From contig NZ_AAXY01000002.1 of assembly GCF_000169375.1 (NCBI RefSeq), forward strand, positions 186,001 through 250,000: DNA of 64,000 bases, given 5' to 3'. Position 1 is the first letter of the stretch. Every line of letters starts with the position of its first letter. The notes below the pieces were generated by a model that searched no databases, was not told the DNA's origin, and saw only the letters and a list, made by a program, of their open reading frames with translations. Source of the DNA: Marinobacter sp. ELB17 (GTDB lineage: Bacteria; Pseudomonadota; Gammaproteobacteria; Pseudomonadales; Oleiphilaceae). The position numbers were made by a program, and so were the translations under genes. Shown here piece after piece: positions 1 through 9,463 of the stretch.

Positions 1-650
1 CTGGTTCGCCTCAGCGACTGTTTAAGCCGCCAACGCCGGATCTGATCATGGTGACCGCCCAACAAAACATCCGGCACCGCCTGACCTTCATACACTTCGG
101 GCCGGGTATAGTGCGGACAATCCAGTAAACCGTCGGCGAACGAATCCTGCTCTGCCGACTGCGCATGACCCAGCACTCCGGGGATGAGGCGCGTAACCGC
201 ATCAATCACAGCCATAGCTGCCAATTCGCCACCGGAAAGCACAAAGTCTCCCAGCGACACTTCACGATCTACTTCCGCCGTAATCAGGCGCTCATCCACG
301 CCCTCATAACGGCCCGCCACCAGTATTAGCCGCTGCTCTGCTGCCAGAGATTCCACGACTGCCTGATTCAGGGTTTCACCCTGAGGCGATAAATACACCA
401 CACAGGCCGGGCCCGGAGCCGCTTGCCGTGCAGCGTGAATAGCATCCCGTAGCGGCTGAATTTTCATCAGCATACCGGGGCCGCCACCGTAGGGGCGGTC
501 GTCTACCGTGCGATGACGATCATGGGTAAAATCCCGCGGGTTCCAGCTGTGAAAGGTTATTAACCCGTCACGTACGGCCCTGCTGGTGATGCCATAATCG
601 GTTACCGCTGCAAACATTTCCGGAAACAGACTGACAGCGCCAATCCACAC
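1..650 (-). CDS. trmD: tRNA (guanine-N1)-methyltransferase TrmD (3' end cut by window edge)
   Basis: Read on the minus strand from a GTG at 650-648, which follows the rimM stop by one base and has GGAG about 7 bases upstream. The N-terminus reads [13 protein letters not shown], followed by [10 protein letters not shown] and [13 protein letters not shown], then [18 protein letters not shown], all hallmarks of the knotted SPOUT methyltransferase that makes m1G37 in tRNA using SAM. About 216 of the usual ~250 codons are present; the C-terminus runs off base 1. It sits in the conserved rpsP-rimM-trmD order and is almost certainly co-transcribed with them. Seen directly; function from the well characterised family. 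Confidence 0.95.
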   Translation of the reverse strand, partial: MWIGAVSLFPEMFAAVTDYGITSRAVRDGLITFHSWNPRDFTHDRHRTVDDRPYGGGPGMLMKIQPLRDAIHAARQAAPGPACVVYLSPQGETLNQAVVESLAAEQRLILVAGRYEGVDERLITAEVDREVSLGDFVLSGGELAAMAVIDAVTRLIPGVLGHAQSAEQDSFADGLLDCPHYTRPEVYEGQAVPDVLLGGHHDQIRRWRLKQSLRRT

Positions 651-651
651 C

Positions 652-1188
652 CTAAAACTCCGGATCCCAGTCAACCACCATGCGTTTGTTGGCTAGATCC
701 ACCTGCATAACGATTTCGTCAGGCAGGTAAGGGATGAGCCGTTCGCGCTGATCAATAGAAGCAGGGCTTGCCTGCACTACCAATACGTCGTTGGCGCCGG
801 TTTCCAGCATATGATGCATTGTTCCCAGGCATTCATCTTCAACCGTGAACACTTCAAGGCCTTCCAACTGATACCAGTAATAGTCGCCCTTAGGCAGCTC
901 TGCTAACTGTTCGGTTGGCACATGAATGTCAGCCCCGCAGTAACGCTGGGCAACATCACGGTCATCAACACCCTTCAACCTGATGACGATCCCCTGCCCT
1001 TGGCGACGACCCTCTTCAAGCTTGGCAGGAATACGCTTGCCGTCCTGAACCAGTGTCCAGTTGCGGTAGTGCAGTACTCCGTCTCTGGGATCGGTGAAAG
1101 AATAGACTTTGAGCCAACCCTTGATCCCAAACACCGCGGTAATACGGCCGATAACAGTTTCCTGCGAGGATTCTGCCATGTGTGTCAC
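652..1188 (-). CDS. rimM: 16S rRNA processing protein RimM
   Basis: RimM is a 30S maturation factor that binds ribosomal protein S19. The protein of about 178 residues opens with [20 protein letters not shown], the conserved RimM N-terminal barrel, and has a PRC-barrel C-terminal half ([12 protein letters not shown]...GANDVLVV...IPYLPDEIV). Two starts are possible: GTG at 1188 or ATG at 1179; the ATG start (MAESSQ) fits the family length as well. It lies between rpsP (41 bp upstream) and trmD (one base downstream), as in most proteobacteria. Confidence 0.95.
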   Translation of the reverse strand: MTHMAESSQETVIGRITAVFGIKGWLKVYSFTDPRDGVLHYRNWTLVQDGKRIPAKLEEGRRQGQGIVIRLKGVDDRDVAQRYCGADIHVPTEQLAELPKGDYYWYQLEGLEVFTVEDECLGTMHHMLETGANDVLVVQASPASIDQRERLIPYLPDEIVMQVDLANKRMVVDWDPEF

Positions 1189-1229
1189 CCCGGTGTGTGT
1201 CAGGCTAACCTTCAGATTGCTCTGATAGA

Positions 1230-1469
1230 TTAGTCTGCGGTTTTCAGCAGTTGGGCAACACGATCGCTAGGCTGTGCGCCTTGGCTGATCCAGTGCGCAA
1301 CACGCTCACGATCAACGCGCAGACGCTCTTCCTGTCCACGGGCGATCGGGTTGAAGAAGCCGACACGTTCGATAAAACGACTGTCGCGTGCTTTGCGGCT
1401 GTCGGTCACTGTCAGATGGTAGAACGGGCGCTTCTTGGAGCCGCCGCGAGCCAAACGGATTTTTACCAT
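1230..1469 (-). CDS. rpsP: 30S ribosomal protein S16
   Basis: A 79-residue protein beginning [19 protein letters not shown], the diagnostic S16 N-terminus, with [10 protein letters not shown] further on. S16 binds 16S rRNA early in 30S assembly. It is the first gene of the rpsP-rimM-trmD cluster on the minus strand. Length and composition (basic) are typical. The gene after it (rimM) begins 41 bp downstream. Confidence 0.97.
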   Translation of the reverse strand: MVKIRLARGGSKKRPFYHLTVTDSRKARDSRFIERVGFFNPIARGQEERLRVDRERVAHWISQGAQPSDRVAQLLKTAD

Positions 1470-1555
1470 TTAACCAATATCCTGTTCTGTTGTACGAACT
1501 TTGTACGATTCAATGCAGCCAGGAGCGGCTGATATGAAGACCCATACTCGAAAGG

Positions 1556-1582
1556 GGCGCTATTCTATGCTAAAAGAGCGCC
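1556..1582 (-). promoter_or_regulatory. possible rpsP promoter overlapping a short inverted repeat
   Basis: Between ffh and rpsP the minus strand has a -10-like TAGAAT (1567-1562) inside the loop of an inverted repeat GGCGCT / AGCGCC (1556-1561, 1577-1582). The -35 match is poor and there is no T-run, so it could be either the rpsP promoter or a weak hairpin after ffh. Sequence only; no experimental support. Confidence 0.3.
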
Positions 1583-1631
1583 AAAGAAAACAGCGAAACC
1601 GGTTGTTTCCCTGTTTTAGGCGTAAGGCATT

Positions 1632-3017
1632 TTACATACGACCAAAGGGAGGCTGACCGCCTCCACCGCCGGGCGGCATCATACCACCCAAACCGCGCAT
1701 CATGTTGGCCATTCCGCCTTTCTTACTGAATTTTTTCATCATCTTCTGCATTTGCTTGTGCTGCTTCAGCAGCCGGTTCACATCTTGAATCTGCGAACCG
1801 GAACCGTTGGCAATACGGCGCTTGCGGGAGTTGTTGACGGTGTCCGGGTAACGGCGCTCTTTGGACGTCATGGAACAGATGATCGCTTCCATTTGCCCCA
1901 TAGACTTATCGTTCACCTGCTGCTGGGCTACTTTGGCCATCTGGCCCATGCCCGGCAGCTTGTCCATCAGGCCACCAATGCCGCCCATGCTTTTCATTTG
2001 CTGGAGCTGGTCGCGGAAGTCTTCAAGATCAAAACTTTTGCCTTTCTTGATCTTTTTGGTGAGCTTCTCGGCTTTGCTCTGGTCCAGCTTGCGCTCGGCT
2101 TCCTCTATCAGGGAAAGCACATCGCCCATACCCAGAATGCGTGACGCCACGCGGTCTGGATGGAACGGCTCCAAAGCGTCAGATTTTTCACCCACACCCA
2201 GGAACTTGATTGGCTTGCCGGTAATGTGGCGTACCGACAGGGCCGCACCACCGCGGGCATCACCGTCGGTTTTGGTGAGCACCACGCCGGTCAGCGGCAG
2301 GGCTTCGTTAAAAGCCTTGGCGGTGTTGGCGGCGTCTTGCCCGGTCATGGCGTCTACCACGAACAGGGTTTCTATCGGTTTTACCGCGGCGTGCAGGCGG
2401 CTGATTTCGCCCATCATCATTTCATCAATGGCAAGGCGGCCGGCGGTATCCAGTATCACCACATCAATGTGCTTTTTACGCGCTGCGCTGATGGCGCCTT
2501 CAGCAATGGCTACCGGGTCTTGATCGGCGGAGCTGGGAAAGAACTCTACGCCTACCTCGTTAGCCAGGGTTTCCAGCTGTTTGATAGCGGCCGGGCGGTA
2601 AATGTCGGCACTGACCACCATCACGCTTTTCTTTTGGCGCTCTTTCAGGAATCGCGCCAGCTTGGCAACGGTGGTGGTTTTACCCGCACCCTGTAGGCCC
2701 GCCATCATGATGACTGCAGGCGGGGTAACCGACAGGTTCAGGCCGGTGTTGGCCTCGCCCATCACTCGCTCCAGCTCCTGCTGCACCACTTTTACAAATA
2801 CTTGGCCGGGTGTCAGGCTACGCTGAACCTCTTGGCCAATGGCACGCTGGCGAACACTCTCTACGAAGTCCTTAACCACCGGTAAAGCAACGTCGGCTTC
2901 AAGCAGCGCCATGCGAACTTCACGCAGCGTATCTTTGATATTGTCTTCGGTAAGCCGCGCCTGGCCCGTGATTTTGCGCAAACTGCCGGAGAGTCGGTCC
3001 TGTAGATTTTCAAACAT
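1632..3017 (-). CDS. ffh: signal recognition particle protein Ffh (SRP54)
   Basis: GTPase of the signal recognition particle that binds 4.5S RNA and signal peptides and docks to FtsY. The 461-residue protein has the N domain, then the G domain with GLQGAGKTTT (P-loop), DTAGR and TKTDGDARGG motifs, and a methionine-rich M domain ending in MANMMRGLGGMMPPGG-type sequence. Length is normal. It is transcribed in the same direction as rpsP-rimM-trmD but separated by 160 bp. Upstream it diverges from the ypjD-like gene, the same neighbourhood found in E. coli and Pseudomonas. Confidence 0.97.
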   Translation of the reverse strand: MFENLQDRLSGSLRKITGQARLTEDNIKDTLREVRMALLEADVALPVVKDFVESVRQRAIGQEVQRSLTPGQVFVKVVQQELERVMGEANTGLNLSVTPPAVIMMAGLQGAGKTTTVAKLARFLKERQKKSVMVVSADIYRPAAIKQLETLANEVGVEFFPSSADQDPVAIAEGAISAARKKHIDVVILDTAGRLAIDEMMMGEISRLHAAVKPIETLFVVDAMTGQDAANTAKAFNEALPLTGVVLTKTDGDARGGAALSVRHITGKPIKFLGVGEKSDALEPFHPDRVASRILGMGDVLSLIEEAERKLDQSKAEKLTKKIKKGKSFDLEDFRDQLQQMKSMGGIGGLMDKLPGMGQMAKVAQQQVNDKSMGQMEAIICSMTSKERRYPDTVNNSRKRRIANGSGSQIQDVNRLLKQHKQMQKMMKKFSKKGGMANMMRGLGGMMPPGGGGGQPPFGRM

Positions 3018-3209
3018 GCGGTTCTTCCGTACCCGGATAAGAGTATTCAGGAATAATCAGGCCCCGGGGCCTGTTGATTCCGGTTGCATAATTGGCACAT
3101 TATAACCAAACTATCTTCCCGAAACGACCAGCTCAGTGAAATCACTTTTAATGCGCCGTAAACCTCAGCCTGAACAGTGGCATATAGGGCAGCTCAGGAT
3201 TAACACTTT

Positions 3210-4016
3210 ATGGGAACGCTGATTCTCGCGGTTACCTCACTTCTGTTATACAGCATTGGCACGGCCCTGCAGGCTCTTCATTTCCGCGGCCGGGTGCAAA
3301 GCAGCTTGGCAATGACCACTTTGGTGGGCATGCTTGCCTTGGTGGGCCACGCACTGCTGATCACTCAGATTGTGCATCATGACGGCGGCTTCGATTTCAG
3401 TATTGTGCGCAGCTCGCTGATTATCTCCTGGCTGATCACATTCTTGCTATTGGGCCTGAATCTTACCAAACCCCTGCAAAACCTTCTATTAGGCGTATAC
3501 CCCCTGGCCGGCATGACGATAATTGTTGCGCTGGCAGCGCCCACTCCGACGCGGCTGGTGCCAGATCACAGCTACGGCATGCTTACCCACATCGCCCTGT
3601 CAGTAACCGCTTACAGTCTGTTCAGCCTGGCAGCCATTCAAGCCGTGCTGTTGTCTGTCCAGAACCGCCAACTTAAAAGCAACTACAACAGCCGCCTGTT
3701 GCGCAACCTGCCCCCCCTGCAAACCATGGAGTCGGTGCTGTTCGAACTGGTGTGGGCCGGTGTTGTGCTACTGATTCTAGCCATTGTTACCGGCGCTCTT
3801 TTTGTGGAAGACCTGTTCGCCCAGGACATTGCCCACAAAACTCTGTTTTCGGTACTCTCGCTGCTGGTGTTTGTGGCTTTGCTGATTGGCCGCCACACCA
3901 AAGGCTGGCGCGGAGTGACCGCTAGCCGCTGGACACTGGCAGGCTGCGCGCTATTAATGGTAGCGTTCTATGGCAGCAAGCTGGTGCTGGAACTGATTTT
4001 CCATCGCGGCCTGTAA
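3210..4016 (+). CDS. ypjD: cytochrome c assembly-type inner membrane protein (YpjD family)
   Basis: A 268-residue protein with about eight hydrophobic segments, matching the CcsA/YpjD family of inner membrane proteins related to haem handling for cytochrome c biogenesis. Conserved features include the HIALSVTAYSLFSLAAIQA stretch (histidine in a membrane helix) and the closing GWRGVTASRWTLAGC block. It is divergent from ffh and followed 47 bp later by the CorB-like gene, the same order as ypjD-yfjD beside ffh in E. coli. The precise function of YpjD remains unsettled, so only the family is claimed. Confidence 0.85.
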   Translation: MGTLILAVTSLLLYSIGTALQALHFRGRVQSSLAMTTLVGMLALVGHALLITQIVHHDGGFDFSIVRSSLIISWLITFLLLGLNLTKPLQNLLLGVYPLAGMTIIVALAAPTPTRLVPDHSYGMLTHIALSVTAYSLFSLAAIQAVLLSVQNRQLKSNYNSRLLRNLPPLQTMESVLFELVWAGVVLLILAIVTGALFVEDLFAQDIAHKTLFSVLSLLVFVALLIGRHTKGWRGVTASRWTLAGCALLMVAFYGSKLVLELIFHRGL

Positions 4017-4063
4017 AACGGTAGCGCTTTCCACGCTTTTCACAAATAAAGAGGACACCTCGC

Positions 4064-5344
4064 TTGAACGAAACATCGCTGACCGCGCTGTTTATTACGC
4101 TAGCCGGACTTATTCTACTATCGGCCTTCTTTTCCAGCTCTGAAACCGGAATGATGTCGCTGAACCGGTATCGCCTGAAGCACATGGCGCAAACCGGTCA
4201 CAAAGGTGCCAAGCGCGCCCACAGACTTCTGCAACGAACCGATCAGCTGATCGGCATTATCCTGATCGGCAACAACTTCGTTAACATCTTTGCCTCGGCC
4301 ATTGCCACAGTCATCGCCATACGCATCTGGGGCGACGCCGGTATTGCCATAGCCACCGTGCTACTGACCATTGTCATCCTGATTTTTGCGGAGGTGACGC
4401 CTAAAACGTTGGCCGCACTGTTTCCGGAAAAAATCGCCTTTCCTGCCAGTTATGTTTTAGCTCCGCTGCTAAAAATACTCTACCCGGTGGTATGGGCGGT
4501 GAATCTATTTACCGGCGGCATTTTGAAACTGCTGCGGGTATCGCCGGAAGACATCGCCAACGACCACCTCAGCCGCGAGGAGCTGCGCACCCTGGTGAAC
4601 GAAGCCGGCGCGCTGATTCCAGCCAAACACAAAGATATGCTGGTAAGCATACTGGACCTGGAAAAAGTGACCGTGACGGACATTATGGTGCCCCGTAACG
4701 AAGTCGTCGGGATTGACCTGGATGACGATCTGGACAGCATCCTGCGCCTGTTACGCAACAGCCAGCACACCCGCTTACCGGTTTATAAAGGCGATATCAA
4801 TGACATTCAGGGCATTCTGCATTTGCGCAATACCACCAAACTGCTGCAAAAAGATGACTTAAACAAAGACATGATTGTACAGCTGTGTACCGAGCCTTAC
4901 TTTGTTCCGGAAAGCACACCATTGAACACCCAGCTAATTAACTTTCAGAAGGGCCGCCGTCGCTTTGGCATTGTAGTAGACGAATACGGCGAAGTGCTGG
5001 GCCTGGCAACGCTGGAAGACATTCTTGAAGAAATTGTGGGCGAATTCACCACCGACTATGCATCCACCAGCCCAGACATTATTCCCCAGGATAATGGCAC
5101 CTATATTATTGACGGCACAGCTTCGCTGCGGGTAATTAACAAAAGTTTGTCCTGGAAATTGCCAATAGATGGCCCTAAAACCCTGAATGGATTGATTACC
5201 GAAACTCTGGAGAACATTCCCGACAGCAACGTGTGCCTGAGAGTTGGCGGGCATCGAGTTGAAGTGCTACAGATTAAAGATAATGTTGTGAAGGCGGCCA
5301 TTGTGCATCCAAAAAAACGCAAGAAACGCGGGCTTGGCCGCTGA
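4064..5344 (+). CDS. yfjD: HlyC/CorC-family transporter (DUF21 + CBS + CorC_HlyC), CorB/YfjD type
   Basis: A 426-residue membrane protein of the CNNM/CorC class linked to magnesium export or homeostasis. Domains in order: DUF21 membrane region (about residues 5-190, with FSSSETGMMSLNRYRL and NNFVNIFASA), two CBS motifs (VTDIMVPRNEV, and the HTRLPVYKGDINDIQGILH block), and a C-terminal CorC_HlyC domain (FGIVVDEYGEVLGLATLEDILEEIVGEF). The start is TTG at 4064 with GAGG at 4051-4054. It follows the ypjD-like gene and the two probably form an operon. Transported ion is inferred from the family only. Confidence 0.88.
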   Translation: MNETSLTALFITLAGLILLSAFFSSSETGMMSLNRYRLKHMAQTGHKGAKRAHRLLQRTDQLIGIILIGNNFVNIFASAIATVIAIRIWGDAGIAIATVLLTIVILIFAEVTPKTLAALFPEKIAFPASYVLAPLLKILYPVVWAVNLFTGGILKLLRVSPEDIANDHLSREELRTLVNEAGALIPAKHKDMLVSILDLEKVTVTDIMVPRNEVVGIDLDDDLDSILRLLRNSQHTRLPVYKGDINDIQGILHLRNTTKLLQKDDLNKDMIVQLCTEPYFVPESTPLNTQLINFQKGRRRFGIVVDEYGEVLGLATLEDILEEIVGEFTTDYASTSPDIIPQDNGTYIIDGTASLRVINKSLSWKLPIDGPKTLNGLITETLENIPDSNVCLRVGGHRVEVLQIKDNVVKAAIVHPKKRKKRGLGR

Positions 5345-5521
5345 ATAGCACGCCAGCCTTAGTGACCGTTGATGCGTGATTTTGTGAGTTCGTCGCGAAA
5401 ACTAAAAAGCAAACGTATAAAAAAAGACTCAGATGGGTTAACTTTGAAGCACAAGTATAATTCCAGTTGTTATACCAGCCTATAAAAGGCCCAGGCGGCG
5501 CGAGACAGACAGGAGCCTGCC

Positions 5522-7723
5522 ATGAACGAACAGTCCGGCATTCATTATATCCACCAGCGCCAGAAGGTCGCTAATGGGGAAGCCGAGCCTGTTCCACCCG
5601 AAGTGGTACGCGTTCAGGAAACCGTTGTTGCCGGCTTGAGCGACCTGTTACAGGGCGCACTGGACGCTGTCGACGATTCGCTGTTTGAACTCGCCAACAA
5701 CTGCCGCAACAATAACGAACAAAACCGCTACTTTGAAGCCATGCGGGAAATTCGCATTAAGCGCAAAGGTGTTGAACGCCAGTTCAACGAGGCTATTAGT
5801 TCATTTTTTGTGTCGCCCCCCAGCCAGAGCGGTCCCGATAACCGGCCCCAGGCGATAGACCCAGACAGCCTCGCGCTTGTAAGTAATGATGACCTGGAAG
5901 AACAGGTTGCGCTGAATGCCATGGCCGCAAAAGCCAAAGCGCACTTTCAAGGTCAGTTGGTTCAGCTGAACGCGCGATTCAGCCATGTGTACAAAGCCGC
6001 AGACGACGTTATCGTCAATCCTTTGGCACCAGAGCATTTAGGCCAGGCGTTTATACACGCCATACAGCCCATGGAAATCCAGATTCGTGAGCGCCTGATT
6101 CTGCTAAAGCAGTTTGACCGCTACGTTATGTCGAATCTTGGCATGCTATTAGACGAAGCCAACCGCATTTTGGTGAAGGCCGGGGTTATCCCTCACTTCC
6201 GCCATCAGGGTAAAAATGGCTCAAAAAATCAGGGCAGCGGCGGCAAGGCAGCCGACAGCCCGGATTCAATGGGCGCCTCGCAGGGGGATGCCGCAAGTGA
6301 AAGCGCGGTATTCGAACAGATACGCAGTATGCTTGCGCACCAGCGTAGCAACGCCGGTATGCCGCAGCAGCGTTCCGATAGCCGCCCGGTACACCGGGTG
6401 TCTGCCGTTGAGCTTGGAGAACTTCTTAACGCTTTACCGGCGCAGAACGCATTTGACGGCGCTAGCTACACAGGCTTCGACGAAGACCTAAGCCAGGGCG
6501 AGCCGCTAACCATAGATTTACTGGAGTTGATGCACCAACTTCTAGCGCAGGTAAAGCGCAAAGACGGCCGCAAAGCCGCTATAACCGAGGCCGATGAAGA
6601 CCTCATTAATCTGGTGTCTATGCTGTTCGATTTCATTCTCGACGACGATAACCTGTCAGCACCCATTCAGGTGCTGGTCAGCCGCTTGCAAATACCCATA
6701 TTAAAAGTAGTGATGCGCGATAAAACCTTCTTCAGTCACGGCGGCCATCCCGCCCGGCGCCTGCTCAACAACCTTGCCCGCGCCGGCATTGGCTGGAGCA
6801 ACAGCGACGAAAAGTCGCGAGACAAACTGTATAACCAGATTCACACCATCGTGCAGCGCATTCTTGAAGAGTTTGACGGCAACGTGTCTTTGTTTGTTGC
6901 CCTGAATGACGAATTCGACGCCTTTCTGGAGCGCGAAAACAAACGTTCAACTCTGGTGGAACAGCGCACCCGCGAATCTGAGCGTGGCCGCATAAAATCC
7001 CAAAAAGCGCAGCAAACCGTAGACACGATATTGAAAGAGAAGCTGGCCCGTTACAAGCTGCCGCAAACCATTCACACCATCGTTGTTAATGGCTGGAGCC
7101 GGGTTATGTTCCTGACCTACCTCAGGGACGAGATGGAGCACCGCTGGAACGAGTCGGTAAAAGTGCTGGACGACCTGATCTGGTGCCTGCATCCCCATCA
7201 CGAGGAAGCCGAGCGCGACCAATGGGTTCGTGTGGTGCCGGGATTGCTGAAAACCCTGCGCGCCGGGCTTGAAGAAGTATCGTTCAATTCGTCCAAACTC
7301 GACGAAATGATGGCCCAGCTAAAATATGAATTGGCCGAAGCTTTCCGCACCAATGCCGCTATAGAAACCCGCACAGAGCCTTTAGTAGTGGCGCCAGATT
7401 CTGAAAAAGCGGACATCGGCGAAGAACTGCAAGACAACGCCATTTCTGAATATATGGCGCAGATTGATCAGATTGAAACCGGTAGCTGGGTGGAGTTTAG
7501 CTTGGTAAACGGCGCTAGCTTCCGTTGCAAACTGTCGGCTATTATTGAAGAAGCCGACTGCTTTGTATTCGTTAACCGCATGGGCCTGAAAGTGATTGAA
7601 AAAACCCGTACCGAGCTTGCCCAAGAAATGTGCCGGGGCAGGCTAACGCTGCTTGAGCAAGGAGCGCTGATTGACCGCGCACTGAACGCTGTGGTGGGGT
7701 CTCTTCGAAGCAAAGCAGGTTAA
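5522..7723 (+). CDS. DUF1631 domain-containing protein
   Basis: A 733-residue soluble protein of the DUF1631 family, typical of Pseudomonas/Marinobacter-like bacteria and of unknown biochemical role. It is mostly helical, with a low-complexity Gly/Ser/Asp-rich linker around residues 235-265, the conserved LSAPIQVLVSRLQIPILKV stretch near residue 385, and a C-terminal beta-rich segment (GSWVEFSLVNGASFRCKLSAI) resembling a PilZ-like barrel. ATG at 5522 is preceded by AGGAG. It stands alone, followed by a good terminator. PilZ resemblance is my inference and weak. Confidence 0.85.
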   Translation: MNEQSGIHYIHQRQKVANGEAEPVPPEVVRVQETVVAGLSDLLQGALDAVDDSLFELANNCRNNNEQNRYFEAMREIRIKRKGVERQFNEAISSFFVSPPSQSGPDNRPQAIDPDSLALVSNDDLEEQVALNAMAAKAKAHFQGQLVQLNARFSHVYKAADDVIVNPLAPEHLGQAFIHAIQPMEIQIRERLILLKQFDRYVMSNLGMLLDEANRILVKAGVIPHFRHQGKNGSKNQGSGGKAADSPDSMGASQGDAASESAVFEQIRSMLAHQRSNAGMPQQRSDSRPVHRVSAVELGELLNALPAQNAFDGASYTGFDEDLSQGEPLTIDLLELMHQLLAQVKRKDGRKAAITEADEDLINLVSMLFDFILDDDNLSAPIQVLVSRLQIPILKVVMRDKTFFSHGGHPARRLLNNLARAGIGWSNSDEKSRDKLYNQIHTIVQRILEEFDGNVSLFVALNDEFDAFLERENKRSTLVEQRTRESERGRIKSQKAQQTVDTILKEKLARYKLPQTIHTIVVNGWSRVMFLTYLRDEMEHRWNESVKVLDDLIWCLHPHHEEAERDQWVRVVPGLLKTLRAGLEEVSFNSSKLDEMMAQLKYELAEAFRTNAAIETRTEPLVVAPDSEKADIGEELQDNAISEYMAQIDQIETGSWVEFSLVNGASFRCKLSAIIEEADCFVFVNRMGLKVIEKTRTELAQEMCRGRLTLLEQGALIDRALNAVVGSLRSKAG

Positions 7724-7743
7724 GATCCCAGCACCTCAAACGA

Positions 7744-7770
7744 AAAATGCCGGCGTTTAGCCGGCATTTT
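7744..7770 (+). terminator. rho-independent terminator after DUF1631 gene
   Basis: AAAATGCCGGC (7744-7754), a 5-base loop, then GCCGGCATTTT (7760-7770). The stem is perfect and flanked by A and T runs on both sides, so it can serve both the gene upstream and the convergent grxD. Confidence 0.85.
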
Positions 7771-7775
7771 CTATT

Positions 7776-7858
7776 TTCACTGCACATTTTTTCTATTGCG
7801 CGAGTTTTATTCCAACTGCGCAGGTTTCATTCGCACTGCGCAGCTTTTCTTGGCACTG
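7776..7858. repeat. degenerate ~19-bp tandem repeat between convergent genes
   Basis: About four imperfect units of 18-20 bp, each carrying a core like ACTGCGCAGnTTT (cores near 7779, 7795, 7814 and 7834), fill the gap between the terminator and grxD. No coding capacity is evident. Function unknown. Confidence 0.5.
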
Positions 7859-7869
7859 AGAATTTCGCT

Positions 7870-8196
7870 TCAGGCTTCTGTCTTCTTACACGCAGCTTTT
7901 ACAGCTGTGGCCAGTTCGCCGTTTTCCGACATTTCCATAATGATGTCGCAGCCGCCAACCAATTCGCCACTAATATACAGCTGCGGGTAAGTAGGCCAGC
8001 TAGAGTGCACTTTCAGCGCTTCACGCAGTTCCGGGTTGTCCAGAATGTTCACAAAAGCAAATTTCTCGCCGCAGGCCATTAAGGCCTGAACTGTTTTTGC
8101 CGAAAAACCGCACTCTGGCGCCTGAGGAGAACCCTTCATGTACAGAATAACCGAGTTTTCTTCGAGTTGGCTTTTAATGGTGTCGTTCATATCCAT
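7870..8196 (-). CDS. grxD: monothiol glutaredoxin (Grx4/GrxD family)
   Basis: A 108-residue monothiol glutaredoxin that binds and transfers [2Fe-2S] clusters with glutathione. The active site CGFS is at about residues 28-31 (CGFSAKTVQAL), followed by SSWPTYPQLYISGELVGGCDI, the glutathione-binding TVP-like region (here TYP) and GG-CD motif. The first ATG (8196) has AGAGG at a suitable distance. Stand-alone gene, convergent with the DUF1631 gene. Confidence 0.95.
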   Translation of the reverse strand: MDMNDTIKSQLEENSVILYMKGSPQAPECGFSAKTVQALMACGEKFAFVNILDNPELREALKVHSSWPTYPQLYISGELVGGCDIIMEMSENGELATAVKAACKKTEA

Positions 8197-8325
8197 GTTA
8201 TCTACCTCTGTGCTGGAAGCTAAAATGAAAAAGGAAAGTTTGCCTTAAGGCAATCTATTTTAACCATTGTACACGGCCCCGGCAGACCTACCAACCGTCG
8301 CCGACCGCCGCGCTTTCGAAAACCA

Positions 8326-8393
8326 GGGACAGATTTGAAATCTGTCCCTTATCTGAGATTTCTAAACCGGGGACAGATTTCAAATCTGTCCCC
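8326..8393. repeat. two copies of the GGGACAGATTT/AAATCTGTCCC palindrome
   Basis: Perfect odd-length palindromes at 8326-8348 (23 bp) and 8369-8393 (25 bp), 20 bp apart, upstream of argF. They have opposite central bases (G versus C), so they are in opposite orientation, giving a REP-pair-like (BIME) arrangement. Same family as copies at 27.6, 29.8, 32.5, 36.6, 37.8, 49.3 and 51.8 kb. Confidence 0.85.
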
Positions 8394-8546
8394 TAGCGCT
8401 AAAGACGGGGCACCGGCTGGCCCTGATCGTTGTCATGCCACCGCAGAGCGGCTAGACTGACTGCCCCTATTTTTTCACTCTACATCCACAATCATCCGGC
8501 TAGAAGCCCCGGCAACCCGGGCCTCCAGCGAGGTAAGGGCCATTCC

Positions 8547-9461
8547 ATGGCAGTACGACATTTTTTAACACTGAACGACCTAACTCCCGATGAACTGGAA
8601 GCGCTGCTGGACCACGGCTCACGCCTGCGTCGTGAATGGCACCAGGGCGTTACCCGCGACACCTTGAAAAATCGTGTCCTGGCGATGATTTTCGAAAAGT
8701 CATCTACCCGCACCCGGGTATCCTTCGAAGCAGGCATGATGCAGCTTGGCGGCTCGGCGTTGTTTTTGTCGCCCCGCGACACCCAGTTGGGCCGTGGCGA
8801 ACCGATTGAAGATTCGGCCATTGTTATCTCCAGCATGGTCGACGCTGTGATGATTCGCACCTTCGCCCACAATACCGTGGAGCGCTTTGCGGCTGCCTCC
8901 TCAGCGCCCGTAATCAACGCACTGACTGACGACTTCCACCCCTGCCAGCTGCTGGCCGATATGCAAACCTATCGCGAAAACCGCGGCAGCATTCGCGGCG
9001 CCACAGTGGCCTGGATCGGCGATGGTAACAATATGTGCCATTCCTACATCAACGCTGCAGTCATGTTCGGCTTTCATCTGAACGTGGCCTGCCCGAAAGG
9101 CTATGAGCCTGACGCCGCCGTATTTGAAGCACACAAAGAACATGTCACGGTAATGCACGAGCCCGCAGACGCTGCCCGCGACGCCAACTTGCTGGTAACC
9201 GATGTGTGGGCTTCCATGGGCCAGGAAAGCGAGCAGAAAGCCCGTGAACTGGCGTTTTCGAGCTACCAGATTAATCCGCAGTTGATGTCATTGGCCGCTA
9301 AAGACGCTCTGTTTATGCACTGCCTGCCGGCACATCGCGGCGAAGAAATCTCGCAAGACATGATGGAGCATTCGGGCTCGGTAGTGTGGCAGGAAGCGGA
9401 AAACCGCTTACACGCTCAAAAAGCCCTGCTGGAATTCCTGATTCTTAAACGTCTGGATTGA
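8547..9461 (+). CDS. argF: ornithine carbamoyltransferase
   Basis: Catalyses carbamoyl phosphate + ornithine to citrulline in arginine synthesis. The 304-residue protein shows [10 protein letters not shown] (carbamoyl phosphate site), [14 protein letters not shown] and [12 protein letters not shown] (ornithine site). ATG at 8547 (MAVRHFLTL) was chosen over an upstream in-frame start because AAGG lies about 9 bases before it and the length then matches the family. An ABC ATPase gene starts 2 bp after its stop and is probably co-transcribed. Confidence 0.96.
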   Translation: MAVRHFLTLNDLTPDELEALLDHGSRLRREWHQGVTRDTLKNRVLAMIFEKSSTRTRVSFEAGMMQLGGSALFLSPRDTQLGRGEPIEDSAIVISSMVDAVMIRTFAHNTVERFAAASSAPVINALTDDFHPCQLLADMQTYRENRGSIRGATVAWIGDGNNMCHSYINAAVMFGFHLNVACPKGYEPDAAVFEAHKEHVTVMHEPADAARDANLLVTDVWASMGQESEQKARELAFSSYQINPQLMSLAAKDALFMHCLPAHRGEEISQDMMEHSGSVVWQEAENRLHAQKALLEFLILKRLD

Positions 9462-9463
9462 TT

